Virus record (IMG/VR): IMGVR_UViG_3300025030_000401
Location: 1 to 24,627 of that record
Length of the DNA stretch: 24,627 nt
From: a virus
Direction: 5' to 3' (one strand)
How positions within the stretch are numbered: the first letter of the stretch is position 1; the number at the start of each line of letters is the position of its first letter. The notes under the pieces are model-generated. The model saw nothing but the letters and a program-made list of their open reading frames with translations, searched no databases and was not told the origin of the DNA. A program made the translations under genes and the position numbers. Positions 8,171-14,265 of this stretch are shown in pieces.

Positions 8171-8190
8171 TTGTTTACGCGCGTAAACAA
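8171..8190 (+). promoter_or_regulatory. 20-bp perfect palindrome (operator candidate)
   Basis: TTGTTTACGCGCGTAAACAA is its own reverse complement over all 20 bases, with a CpG-rich centre in an AT-rich region. It lies between two tiny ORFs, about 150 bases before the promoter at 8324. It lacks a T-run, so it is not an intrinsic terminator. A dimeric regulator site is the simplest reading, but no regulator gene is in the window. Confidence 0.55.
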
Positions 8191-8200
8191 TTCGTGAAAA

Positions 8201-8317
8201 ATGCCAGTGGAAACCGTAGAAACCTATAAAATAACTCCACCAACACAATCCATATTTTCTGCTTCCAGCTCAAAAAAAGGTAAAGGTAAATCAGTAAAGT
8301 CAAAAGGTAAGAAGTAG
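8201..8317 (+). CDS. Tiny Lys-rich protein of unknown function
   Basis: 38 residues, MPVETVETYKITPPTQSIF then ASSSKKGKGKSVKSKGKK. The C-terminal half is strongly basic with seven Gly/Ser-spaced lysines or lysine pairs, as in nucleic-acid-binding tails. No family is recognised. Only a weak ribosome site (GTGAAAA) precedes the ATG. It sits between the palindrome and the next promoter. It may be a small head protein or a chance ORF. Confidence 0.4.
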   Translation: MPVETVETYKITPPTQSIFSASSSKKGKGKSVKSKGKK

Positions 8318-8323
8318 TACTGC

Positions 8324-8353
8324 TTGACTTTTATTTTATAGGTATTGTATTAT
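8324..8353 (+). promoter_or_regulatory. Promoter candidate P2 (TTGACT-18-TATTAT)
   Basis: -35 TTGACT (8324-8329) and -10 TATTAT (8348-8353) are 18 bases apart in a 130-base gap without a gene. The bases after the -10 resemble those after P1. The leader of about 75 bases contains an SD-like GAGGAGGA (8383-8390) with no usual start codon nearby, then the terminator at 8403. Confidence 0.6.
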
Positions 8354-8402
8354 TCATAACTAGGTGAGTTCGTTCCCAATTTGAGGAGGAATTTATTTAG
8401 AA

Positions 8403-8433
8403 CCCACGCCAAGTAAGGCGTGGGATTTTTTTT
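8403..8433 (+). terminator. Intrinsic terminator directly before the scaffold-like gene
   Basis: Perfect 8-bp GC-rich stem CCCACGCC / GGCGTGGG with loop AAGTAA and an eight-T run (8426-8433). The next ATG is 14 bases after the T-run, with its SD (AAAGGA, 8435-8440) in between. There is no room for a promoter after the terminator, so transcripts reaching the scaffold and capsid genes must read through it. Confidence 0.85.
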
Positions 8434-8447
8434 GAAAGGAAATATAG

Positions 8448-9566
8448 ATGCCTTGGGTGAATATACCAAAGAGTAAATGGCCACAAATGGAAAAATGCGT
8501 ATCTGATCTTAAAAAAAATCCTAAGTTTAAACCGCAAAGGGGCAAGACTAAGGAAGAAAGTGCTAATGCAATTTGTTATACAAGTATTATGGGAGGTAAA
8601 AGGAAGGGGGGTGAAAAAATGGACAAACCCGTAACTATTAATTTTTATGGAAATTATTGGGATAAAATCTCTGAAGATGATGAGATTGAGAAAGGAGGTG
8701 AATCAGATTCTATGGAAAAACAAAAATGCCCAGAATGCGGCAAAATGGTTACTAAAGATAAAATGAAGGCTCATATGGCGGAAACTCATCCTGCTAAAAA
8801 GGTAGATGATGCTAAACCATTAGAAGAAGTTCCAGCAGAAGCCCCAGTTGAACCAGAAAAAACAGTTGAGGAAGCTCCAGCTGAAGAAAAACCAGTTGAA
8901 GAAGATCCAAAAGTGGAAACTCCAGCTGAAGAAAAAGTGGAGGAAAAGATGGATAAGAAAGCTGCTGAACCTGAACAGTCTCAGAATGTTACAGAACTTC
9001 TTAAAAGTATGATTGCTAAAATTGATTCTCTTACTAAAAAAGAAGAGAAAAAGGTAGAAAAGGCTGATGATTCTGCTCCAGCTGATGGAACGGCTCCTGA
9101 AGGTGAAAAAGCTCCTAAAGAGGGTGAAGAAGCCAAACCAGAAGGGGAGAAACCAGAAGGTGAATCAACAGAAGGAGCAGAAAAAGAAGAAGAGAAAGTT
9201 GAAAAGGCAGAGAGTTCCGCTGTGGCGGAATTAGCCAAAGTTAATTCAACTCTATCTAAGTTCGATCAGTCTTTATCCAAGATTGGCGATCAATTGAAAA
9301 GCTTTGATGAAAGATTAAAGAAAATTGAAGAGCAACCTGCTCCTGTCAAAGTTTCAAGTCCAGTTACAGTCAGCAAGAACGCTGAAGTTACTAAATTGTC
9401 AGATGAAGAAGAAAAAAGGCTATCTGAAATAAAAAAACAACTGGAAGATCTGGATTATGAAAGACAACATAATCTGGATGAATATCAGAAATCAAACAAA
9501 TGGAATAAAGCCTTTGCTTTGATTGATGAAAGAGACAGACTCGAAGCCAGAAAAAAGGGTCTTTAA
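8448..9566 (+). CDS. Scaffold-like head protein with zinc-finger motif
   Basis: 372 residues. The N-terminus (1-57: W-V-N-I-P, KCVSDLKK, ANAICYTSIMGG) resembles a short domain seen in phage head proteins. A C2H2-type motif follows: C94-x2-C97, then H109-x4-H114. Residues 117-260 are low-complexity and Glu/Pro/Ala/Lys-rich. About 228-372 is helical and probably coiled-coil (LAKVNSTLSKFDQSLSKIG, LKSFDERLKKIEEQ, and a charged C-terminal helix). Placement between prohead protease and major capsid protein, acidic composition and coiled-coil potential all fit an internal scaffold, which is inference. Start chosen at ATG 8448 with SD AAAGGA seven bases upstream. A zinc finger is unusual for a scaffold; an alternative is a DNA- or capsid-contacting accessory protein. 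Confidence 0.65.
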   Translation: MPWVNIPKSKWPQMEKCVSDLKKNPKFKPQRGKTKEESANAICYTSIMGGKRKGGEKMDKPVTINFYGNYWDKISEDDEIEKGGESDSMEKQKCPECGKMVTKDKMKAHMAETHPAKKVDDAKPLEEVPAEAPVEPEKTVEEAPAEEKPVEEDPKVETPAEEKVEEKMDKKAAEPEQSQNVTELLKSMIAKIDSLTKKEEKKVEKADDSAPADGTAPEGEKAPKEGEEAKPEGEKPEGESTEGAEKEEEKVEKAESSAVAELAKVNSTLSKFDQSLSKIGDQLKSFDERLKKIEEQPAPVKVSSPVTVSKNAEVTKLSDEEEKRLSEIKKQLEDLDYERQHNLDEYQKSNKWNKAFALIDERDRLEARKKGL

Positions 9567-9596
9567 CTCTAGTTAATAAGATTTATAAATCTATTG

Positions 9597-9607
9597 AAAG
9601 GGGGTGA
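9597..9607 (+). promoter_or_regulatory. Strong SD for the capsid gene
   Basis: AAAGGGGGTGA differs from the full anti-SD complement at one base. It decides the start: GTG 9604 lies inside the SD and cannot use it, so ATG 9619 is the start, with spacing slightly longer than usual. Confidence 0.7.
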
Positions 9608-9618
9608 GAAATAAAAGT

Positions 9619-10632
9619 ATGAATTATGTTGATGAAGCTTTACAGCAAATCAGAGAACAGTTATATAAGGCAGCCGAAGTAACAAGTACTTATACTTTTT
9701 CCCCAACTACTCGATCTATTTTCTCACCAGAAAATCTGGATGAGAGAATTAAGTTTTTGGTTCCTATAGATACACCTTTAAGAAATAGGATTCCTAGAGT
9801 AGCGGGTAAGGGTCAAGCGGCCATGTGGAAACGAATGACTTCTGCTGTTCATAGTAAAAGCCATCCTTCTACAAATGTGGCGGCTGGAACTAATACTGCT
9901 ATTAGTTTTGCCGATGCAGGTGCACCCAATGAAACAACTCAGACTTATGATATGGTATCCCAAGCTTACGAATTATTAGGTCGTAAACTGGAAGTTGGAG
10001 GTTTGGCCTTGGCTGCTTCCCGTGGTCGTGACGGACAACCAGACATGATGAAGAGCCGTGAACAGATTAAGGCTTATGAGTTAATGCTTGGTGAGGAAGA
10101 AATGATTGTAGCAGGAGATACTGATGTGGCTAATGAATTTGATGGTTTGTTTAAACAGATAACCACAAATTCAGGATCATATTCAGGTTTCGTAACCTCA
10201 TCGGGAATCGGAGCTAACTGTCGGACTCTTTATCTTTATGGTGCTGATCCGACACTTTTGGTTCTTAATGCCAGACAATTACAGGCTTTAGCTGATGATT
10301 TACAAGCATCTGGAGCAATCCAAAGAAGTGTTATTACCCAAGGTGAAGTTGCTGGAGTAACAGGCGGGTTTGCTCTATCCAGAATCGTCAATCCTGTAAC
10401 ACAATCTCTGATTGATGTTAAACCTGAAAGGTTTGTCGGTTATGGTGGATTACTTTTGACTGAAAAATCACCAGCAGGTGAGCGTTGGATTGAAATGGAT
10501 GATCTTATTCCAGTATCCAGAGTTGATGTTCCATCAAGTAACTTTTCATATGTCAGCTTTATATTGGAAGCAACGGCATTAAAAGTTATGGGAGAACCTT
10601 TTCAAATGCAACTTACAGTGGGTCAGGTATAA
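9619..10632 (+). CDS. HK97-fold major capsid protein
   Basis: 337 residues from ATG 9619. It matches the HK97-fold capsid family of many siphophages: N-terminal region with STYTFSPTTRSIFSPENLDE, hydrophobic P-domain helix region, RKLEVGGLALAASRG, the EEEMIVAGDTDVANEFDGL segment (a typical E-loop/spine neighbourhood), TLYLYGADPTLLVLNARQL, then R-I-V-N-P-V-T-Q-S and the C-terminal strands (V-M-G-E-P-F-Q-M). It forms the icosahedral shell. The length is usual for the family when no large delta domain precedes the mature chain; a short N-terminal part of about 30-40 residues could be removed by the upstream protease, but no cleavage site is certain. The very strong SD suits its high copy number. 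Confidence 0.88.
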   Translation: MNYVDEALQQIREQLYKAAEVTSTYTFSPTTRSIFSPENLDERIKFLVPIDTPLRNRIPRVAGKGQAAMWKRMTSAVHSKSHPSTNVAAGTNTAISFADAGAPNETTQTYDMVSQAYELLGRKLEVGGLALAASRGRDGQPDMMKSREQIKAYELMLGEEEMIVAGDTDVANEFDGLFKQITTNSGSYSGFVTSSGIGANCRTLYLYGADPTLLVLNARQLQALADDLQASGAIQRSVITQGEVAGVTGGFALSRIVNPVTQSLIDVKPERFVGYGGLLLTEKSPAGERWIEMDDLIPVSRVDVPSSNFSYVSFILEATALKVMGEPFQMQLTVGQV

Positions 10633-10648
10633 GACTAGGTATTTATTA

Positions 10649-10693
10649 TTGTTGGGTTTGATAATTCCTTTTTCAGACCCAACAAAAAGGAAT
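10649..10693 (+). other. Interleaved hairpins (pseudoknot-capable element) after the capsid gene
   Basis: Two perfect complementary pairs interleave: TTGTTGGGT (10649-10657) with ACCCAACAA (10677-10685), and ATTCCTTTTT (10664-10673) with AAAAAGGAAT (10684-10693). The order is A-B-A'-B', so they form either one hairpin or the other, or an H-type pseudoknot if the A/T part of the second stem frays. No T-run follows, so it is not an ordinary terminator on the + strand. It fills the 103-base gap between capsid and adaptor genes. Confidence 0.6.
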
Positions 10694-10735
10694 AATAATA
10701 ATATTTTGCAAGGCCAAGATTTCAGATAATTAGCT

Positions 10736-11404
10736 ATGGCATCAACATTAAATTATGCAACTGAGGTTGATCTGGAAAATCTACTTTTGATTACGGTAGA
10801 TGCTTCTTTTTCTTCTCAAATTGATACCTGGATATCGGCTGCTGAGGAAATGGTAGATAACTACTTAGGCTATACAACTGCATCTGGACTCTGGCAAGAA
10901 CAAATTACTGGAGAATTTAATGAAGCAAGGGTAGATGGCGACCTTAATCTGGTTATTCATCCGCGTAAGAAACCAGTAAGTTCCCTTTCTTCTTTAAGTA
11001 TCCAGAAGGGTTCTGAAATAACCACAATCGGCTTAACTAACGGTTCTGGTAATAACCGCTATATAATTCCAGTCCAAGCTGATTGTATTGTTTATCCGTC
11101 TTTTGAATTGTCCGTTTCTTCCTCGGTAATGCTGAATAACTGGGCTGATATAAAGTTTTCACGTTTCTATACCAAAATAAATTATATTGCTGGTTATACA
11201 ACCATTCCTGGTCCAGTAAAACTGGCCACTACTTATTTTGCGGCTGATATATTCATGCGACAGGCTAATAAAGAAGGTTTAACCTACTTATCTCAAGGCA
11301 GAATTGCCAAAAGATGGTCGGAAACTATGGATGGTCGATCAAATTTTATTCGCGATGGAGAAAGAATGCTGAATTATTATAAATTAGCATCGGGGTGGTT
11401 TTAA
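10736..11404 (+). CDS. Head-tail adaptor (gp6-like connector)
   Basis: 222 residues. The N-terminal half is helical with the connector pattern (A-T-E-V-D-L-E-N-L-L, then DTWISAAEEMVDNYLGYTT), the middle has beta strands (HPRKKPVSSLSSLSIQKGS), and the C-terminal helices include LATTYFAADIFMRQANKEG and ERMLNYYK. This is the usual layout of phage adaptor proteins that bind below the portal. It directly follows the capsid gene, and three further connector genes follow with gaps of two or three bases. No SD precedes ATG 10736; the pseudoknot-capable element lies upstream and could tune expression relative to capsid. Confidence 0.75.
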   Translation: MASTLNYATEVDLENLLLITVDASFSSQIDTWISAAEEMVDNYLGYTTASGLWQEQITGEFNEARVDGDLNLVIHPRKKPVSSLSSLSIQKGSEITTIGLTNGSGNNRYIIPVQADCIVYPSFELSVSSSVMLNNWADIKFSRFYTKINYIAGYTTIPGPVKLATTYFAADIFMRQANKEGLTYLSQGRIAKRWSETMDGRSNFIRDGERMLNYYKLASGWF

Positions 11405-11407
11405 AAT

Positions 11408-11740
11408 ATGTCACTTATACTTGACCGTGTAGTTAGCGTAAAGAGGCTTTTAGTTGATACTGATAATACAGATAAAGAACAGTATCAGGCTTTCGCACCA
11501 CTTGCTAATGTGGCCATAAATATTCAACCTGCGGGGGCAGAAGATTCGATTATAGCTGATGGAACATTCGGTCAGGCATATATCGCTTTTACAACAGTAT
11601 CGGGAATCAGGTCAGGAGACAAATTGACAGACCAGGTAACAGGAGAAACATTTATAGTTAAAGGACTGACAAATTGGATGGCCACATCTCTTATACCGCA
11701 TATAGAACTATTATTAACAGAATTTGAAACAGCAGAATAA
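11408..11740 (+). CDS. Head closure (stopper) protein
   Basis: 110 residues with a beta-barrel-like pattern: LDRVVSVKRLLVDTDNTD, A-N-V-A-I-N-I-Q-P-A-G-A-E-D, AYIAFTTVSGIRSGDKLTD, ETFIVKGLTNW and a final strand. Length and position between adaptor and gp10-like protein match stopper/head-tail joining proteins, which close the portal channel after packaging. The identification rests on order and fold pattern more than on a signature motif. The start is three bases after the adaptor stop, without an SD, which suggests coupled translation. Confidence 0.65.
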   Translation: MSLILDRVVSVKRLLVDTDNTDKEQYQAFAPLANVAINIQPAGAEDSIIADGTFGQAYIAFTTVSGIRSGDKLTDQVTGETFIVKGLTNWMATSLIPHIELLLTEFETAE

Positions 11741-11742
11741 AT

Positions 11743-12234
11743 ATGGCATTTCAACTTAATTTTCAAATTGAAGACAAAGGAACAATTTCAGGATTGAATA
11801 ATGTAGTTAATGCTTTGCCTAATCTGATTGAACAATCTTTAGACACAGCTGCCAATGATATTAAGATGGATATGAAAGGAAGAACTCCAGTAGCCAGTGG
11901 AGCTTTACAAAAAAGTATTGAAATTAATAAGAGAACTTTAAGAAGAGAAATAGGTCCTTCATTGGAATATGGTTATTATCAGGAAAGAGGAATAGGTAGT
12001 CAGAGAAGACCGCCTATAGATAAAATTGAAGCATGGGCTATGGCTAAAAGTTTAAGTCCTAAAGGTAATTATTCTAATCGAATGATGGCTAAATATATTG
12101 CTTTAAAAATAGCCTCATCTGGTTATAGGGCGAAAGAGTTTGTTAAAAAGACATATTTCTGGTCTGTAGGCAAAATGGATCAATGGTTTGGTCAATTAGC
12201 TGACAAAATTACTATTGAATATCAAAGAGGATAA
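11743..12234 (+). CDS. HK97 gp10-like tail completion / neck protein
   Basis: 163 residues. The motif K-G-R-T-P-V-A-S-G-A-L-Q-K-S-I at about 45-60 is diagnostic for the HK97 gp10-like family, which joins tail to head. It is followed by a conserved E-Y-G-Y-Y-Q-E-R-G segment and a basic C-terminal helical part. It begins two bases after the stopper stop (TAAATATGG) and lacks an SD. Neighbours on both sides are connector genes, which supports the call. Confidence 0.8.
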   Translation: MAFQLNFQIEDKGTISGLNNVVNALPNLIEQSLDTAANDIKMDMKGRTPVASGALQKSIEINKRTLRREIGPSLEYGYYQERGIGSQRRPPIDKIEAWAMAKSLSPKGNYSNRMMAKYIALKIASSGYRAKEFVKKTYFWSVGKMDQWFGQLADKITIEYQRG

Positions 12235-12236
12235 AT

Positions 12237-12656
12237 ATGAGCCTAACAAATATACAAACAAAACTGCTTTTAAAACTGAATGAAATGGGAACATTAAAAG
12301 CCGCTTTTGATTACCCAACGGGTAATCCTGATGGAAAATATCCTTTTGCAGTTTTGACTTTACGGGATGGTGATGCCAAATTTGCCTCAACAACACATAA
12401 TTTAAGACGACAGGGATTTTCTATCACTGTTTATCAGGAACAATCAAAGCTCGGTCAGGGGGTTGAAGCAGCTGAGTCTATTACCACTTCTGTCTTAAAA
12501 GAATTAAAAGCAGCTTTAGATATGGATACAACGCTTTCTGGTAACTGTAAATGGGTAACTCCAGTTAGTTGGAATACGACCTATGTAGATCGGGAACTGG
12601 ATACCCGTGTACTTGAAGTTTCAGTTGATGCTTATGAAATTGTGAATTCTTTATGA
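12237..12656 (+). CDS. Tail terminator protein
   Basis: 139 residues. Helix at the N-terminus (IQTKLLLKLNEMGTLKAAF), a beta sheet (YPFAVLTLRDG, GFSITVYQEQ), the AAESITTSVLKELKAALD helix and C-terminal strands with D-T-R-V-L-E-V-S-V-D-A-Y. Size, fold pattern and position just before the tail tube gene fit the tail terminator that caps the tail tube at the head end. A second copy, about 70% identical by eye, forms the C-terminus of the fibre protein at 18435-21623. AGAGG lies before ATG 12237; the gap to the previous gene is two bases. Confidence 0.78.
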   Translation: MSLTNIQTKLLLKLNEMGTLKAAFDYPTGNPDGKYPFAVLTLRDGDAKFASTTHNLRRQGFSITVYQEQSKLGQGVEAAESITTSVLKELKAALDMDTTLSGNCKWVTPVSWNTTYVDRELDTRVLEVSVDAYEIVNSL

Positions 12657-12666
12657 AAGGGGGTGA
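12656..12666 (+). promoter_or_regulatory. Strong SD that points to a non-AUG start
   Basis: AAAGGGGGTGA overlaps the stop of the terminator gene. The only start-like codons at workable distance in the tail tube frame are ATT 12673 (six bases after the SD), ATT 12667 and ATA 12679. The nearest ATG, at 12748, is 82 bases past the SD. Confidence 0.7.
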
Positions 12667-12672
12667 ATTACT

Positions 12673-13638
12673 ATTGGAATAGATATAGGGCGTACAGGTA
12701 GTTTAGGAATTGCAATAGAAGCCAGTGCTGGCAGTGCCAACACTACCATGTCTGCCTATTTACCATATTCAGATATTTCTCTTCGTGGTCATCACGAAGC
12801 AATTGAAGATATTTCATCCAGAACATCAAGAATCATGGATTCCGATTCGGTTATCGGCAAAAGATGGACTGAAGGAGATGTAGAAATAAATGCTGATATA
12901 GTTAATTCTGGATATTTATGGAAATTGGCTTTGGGTGGTGAATTATTAGTTACAGGTACACCTAATAACCATACTTTTTATCTATATACAACCGTATCAG
13001 GTAATACTCCATTAACAGCAACTTTAATCCAAACCAGAGCTAATACAACTGATATTGAACAGTATACTTATGCCGCAATAGATGAGCTAACCTTTGAAGT
13101 TTCAGATGGCCTTGCAACCCTCAATGCTTCTTTTCAGGCTCAATTTCCTGTGGCTGGAGCTGCTCAAACAGTAACAACTACATCAGGAACAGTATTGGCT
13201 TTCAAGGATTATTTTGTCCAATTTGGAGCAACTCTGACAGCAGCTGGAACAGCAGCAACTACACCAATTAATGAATTCAGTCTGACAATTGCCAATAATC
13301 TGGAAGTTATTCACAGAAGCGGCAGTTCAGATGTTTCAATAATCAGAACTAAAGGAGTCAGAGTAACTGGTTCTTATACGCTTTTCTTTGATTCAGTAAC
13401 TGATAGGGATGCTTATTATGCTTTGCAGAAAAGGTCCATGATCTTAACTGCGTCAGGAATACTTAACGAATCACTGAGAATCAGGATTCCTGAATTCAGG
13501 TTGAGTGAAGCTGACATATCAACAGGACTTGATGATTTCTATACCATCACAGCAGAATTTGTGGCTGAAGACGATGTAGACTCAGGGGTACGTTTAATGG
13601 ATTGTCGTTTACAAAATGGTAAGAGTACATCATATTAG
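12673..13638 (+). CDS. Major tail tube protein, probable ATT start
   Basis: 321 residues if started at ATT 12673; 296 if started at ATG 12748. The codons from 12673 read I/M-G-I-D-I-G-R-T-G-S-L-G-I-A-I-E-A-S-A-G-S-A, which looks like the conserved N-terminus of phage tail tube proteins (a Gly-rich strand followed by E-A-x-A-G). The strong SD lies just before it and there is none before ATG 12748. The rest is beta-rich with D-I-S-L-R-G-H-H-E-A-I-E-D, the TFEVSDGLATLNASFQAQF strand pair and VRVTGSYTLFFDS, in keeping with stacked hexamer rings forming the tail tube. Position between tail terminator and assembly chaperones is canonical. A sequencing error removing an ATG is the alternative. Confidence 0.82.
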   Translation: MGIDIGRTGSLGIAIEASAGSANTTMSAYLPYSDISLRGHHEAIEDISSRTSRIMDSDSVIGKRWTEGDVEINADIVNSGYLWKLALGGELLVTGTPNNHTFYLYTTVSGNTPLTATLIQTRANTTDIEQYTYAAIDELTFEVSDGLATLNASFQAQFPVAGAAQTVTTTSGTVLAFKDYFVQFGATLTAAGTAATTPINEFSLTIANNLEVIHRSGSSDVSIIRTKGVRVTGSYTLFFDSVTDRDAYYALQKRSMILTASGILNESLRIRIPEFRLSEADISTGLDDFYTITAEFVAEDDVDSGVRLMDCRLQNGKSTSY

Positions 13639-13660
13639 CCGAATTAATAAATTAAGAAAT

Positions 13661-13671
13661 AAAGGAGGTGA
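13661..13671 (+). promoter_or_regulatory. Perfect SD for the tail assembly chaperone
   Basis: AAAGGAGGTGA is a full complement of the 16S rRNA 3' end, four bases from ATG 13675. It is the strongest ribosome site in the window. Confidence 0.8.
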
Positions 13672-13674
13672 AAA

Positions 13675-14037
13675 ATGTTAGATAAAACTGGCATACCAAC
13701 AGTAGATCATGTATTGCCAAATGGAGACACTGTTGTCTTATACAAATTCCTGACAACAGGAGAGGCTAGGGAACTCCAGAAAATGATGTTGGCGGAAAGC
13801 AAGTATGATATTACATCTGGAAAGATGGAAAATGTCAATGTGGCTACTTTCCTCAAATATCAGGATCAGTCTGCAAATGCCTTGATTAAGGAAATAAAAT
13901 TAAAAGATGGAACTATCAAGCCATTCCAACAGGAGTGGCTTGATTCTTTACCAATAGAAGAAGGCAATAAAGTCTATGATTTGGTAAATGAGATTACTCA
14001 AGGTTCTTGGGTTAAAAAAGAGGAAAAAAAAAATTAA
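13675..14037 (+). CDS. Tail assembly chaperone, short form (G-like)
   Basis: 120 residues. Position between tail tube and tape measure, size, and a C-terminus built on Lys/Glu runs over an A-rich slip site identify it as the G-type chaperone that coats the tape measure during tail assembly. The sequence starts L-D-K-T-G-I-P-T-V, has a beta part (GDTVVLYKFLTTGEARELQ) and a helical part (ALIKEIKLKDGT, P-F-Q-Q-E-W-L). In frame 0 it stops at TAA 14035 just after the A10 run. A fraction of ribosomes or transcripts probably slip there to make a longer G-T fusion. Confidence 0.78.
   Translation: MLDKTGIPTVDHVLPNGDTVVLYKFLTTGEARELQKMMLAESKYDITSGKMENVNVATFLKYQDQSANALIKEIKLKDGTIKPFQQEWLDSLPIEEGNKVYDLVNEITQGSWVKKEEKKN
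14024..14033 (+). other. A10 slippery site for G-T frameshift
   Basis: Ten A's, read GAA AAA AAA AAT in the G frame, contain the heptamer A AAA AAA (14025-14031). A -1 slip enters the T frame and joins about 119 G residues to 77 T residues (about 196 in total). The in-frame stop follows four bases later. A10 could also cause RNA polymerase slippage, so the mechanism is open. Confidence 0.7.
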
Positions 14038-14264
14038 TAAAAGCAGTTTGGAGAGGACTGGCGGGTGAAGAAATCAGGTCTGAAGAATATATCAGATACT
14101 TGGTTTGTAAAGACATGCATTGGGATTATTATACCTATGAGTCCCAACCTGCTTTCTTTATAGAAGAAGTATTAACTATTATGAATCTGGAGGGTCAGAA
14201 ATCAAAGAAAGATACTAAGGATTTAGAAAGAAAAAGTAAATCTATGAGTAGGAAAAGGAGATAA
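14034..14264 (+). CDS. Tail assembly chaperone, T part of the G-T fusion (made by -1 frameshift)
   Basis: An open -1 frame of 76 residues (L-I-K-A-V-W-R-G-L-A-G-E-E to S-R-K-R-R) without a start codon or SD of its own. It runs from the slip site to one base before the tape measure GTG. The sequence E-E-Y-I-R-Y-L-V, D-M-H-W-D-Y-Y-T-Y-E-S-Q-P and F-F-I-E-E-V-L is typical of T domains, in which the segment with W/Y-rich motifs recruits tail tube subunits. The basic C-terminus is also typical. The first in-frame ATG is at 14115, too late to encode the whole domain, so a frameshift is the most sensible route. Confidence 0.72.
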   Translation, partial: LIKAVWRGLAGEEIRSEEYIRYLVCKDMHWDYYTYESQPAFFIEEVLTIMNLEGQKSKKDTKDLERKSKSMSRKRR

Positions 14265-14265
14265 A

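Noticed and set aside
9604-9618. GTG 9604 as capsid start
   Set aside because: The codon lies inside the SD itself; ATG 9619 is properly placed behind it.
12654-12666. TGA read as an amino acid (alternative genetic code)
   Set aside because: TGA ends several genes at sensible places (5858, 12654, 17440, 21621), and reading through gives no extra conserved sequence.
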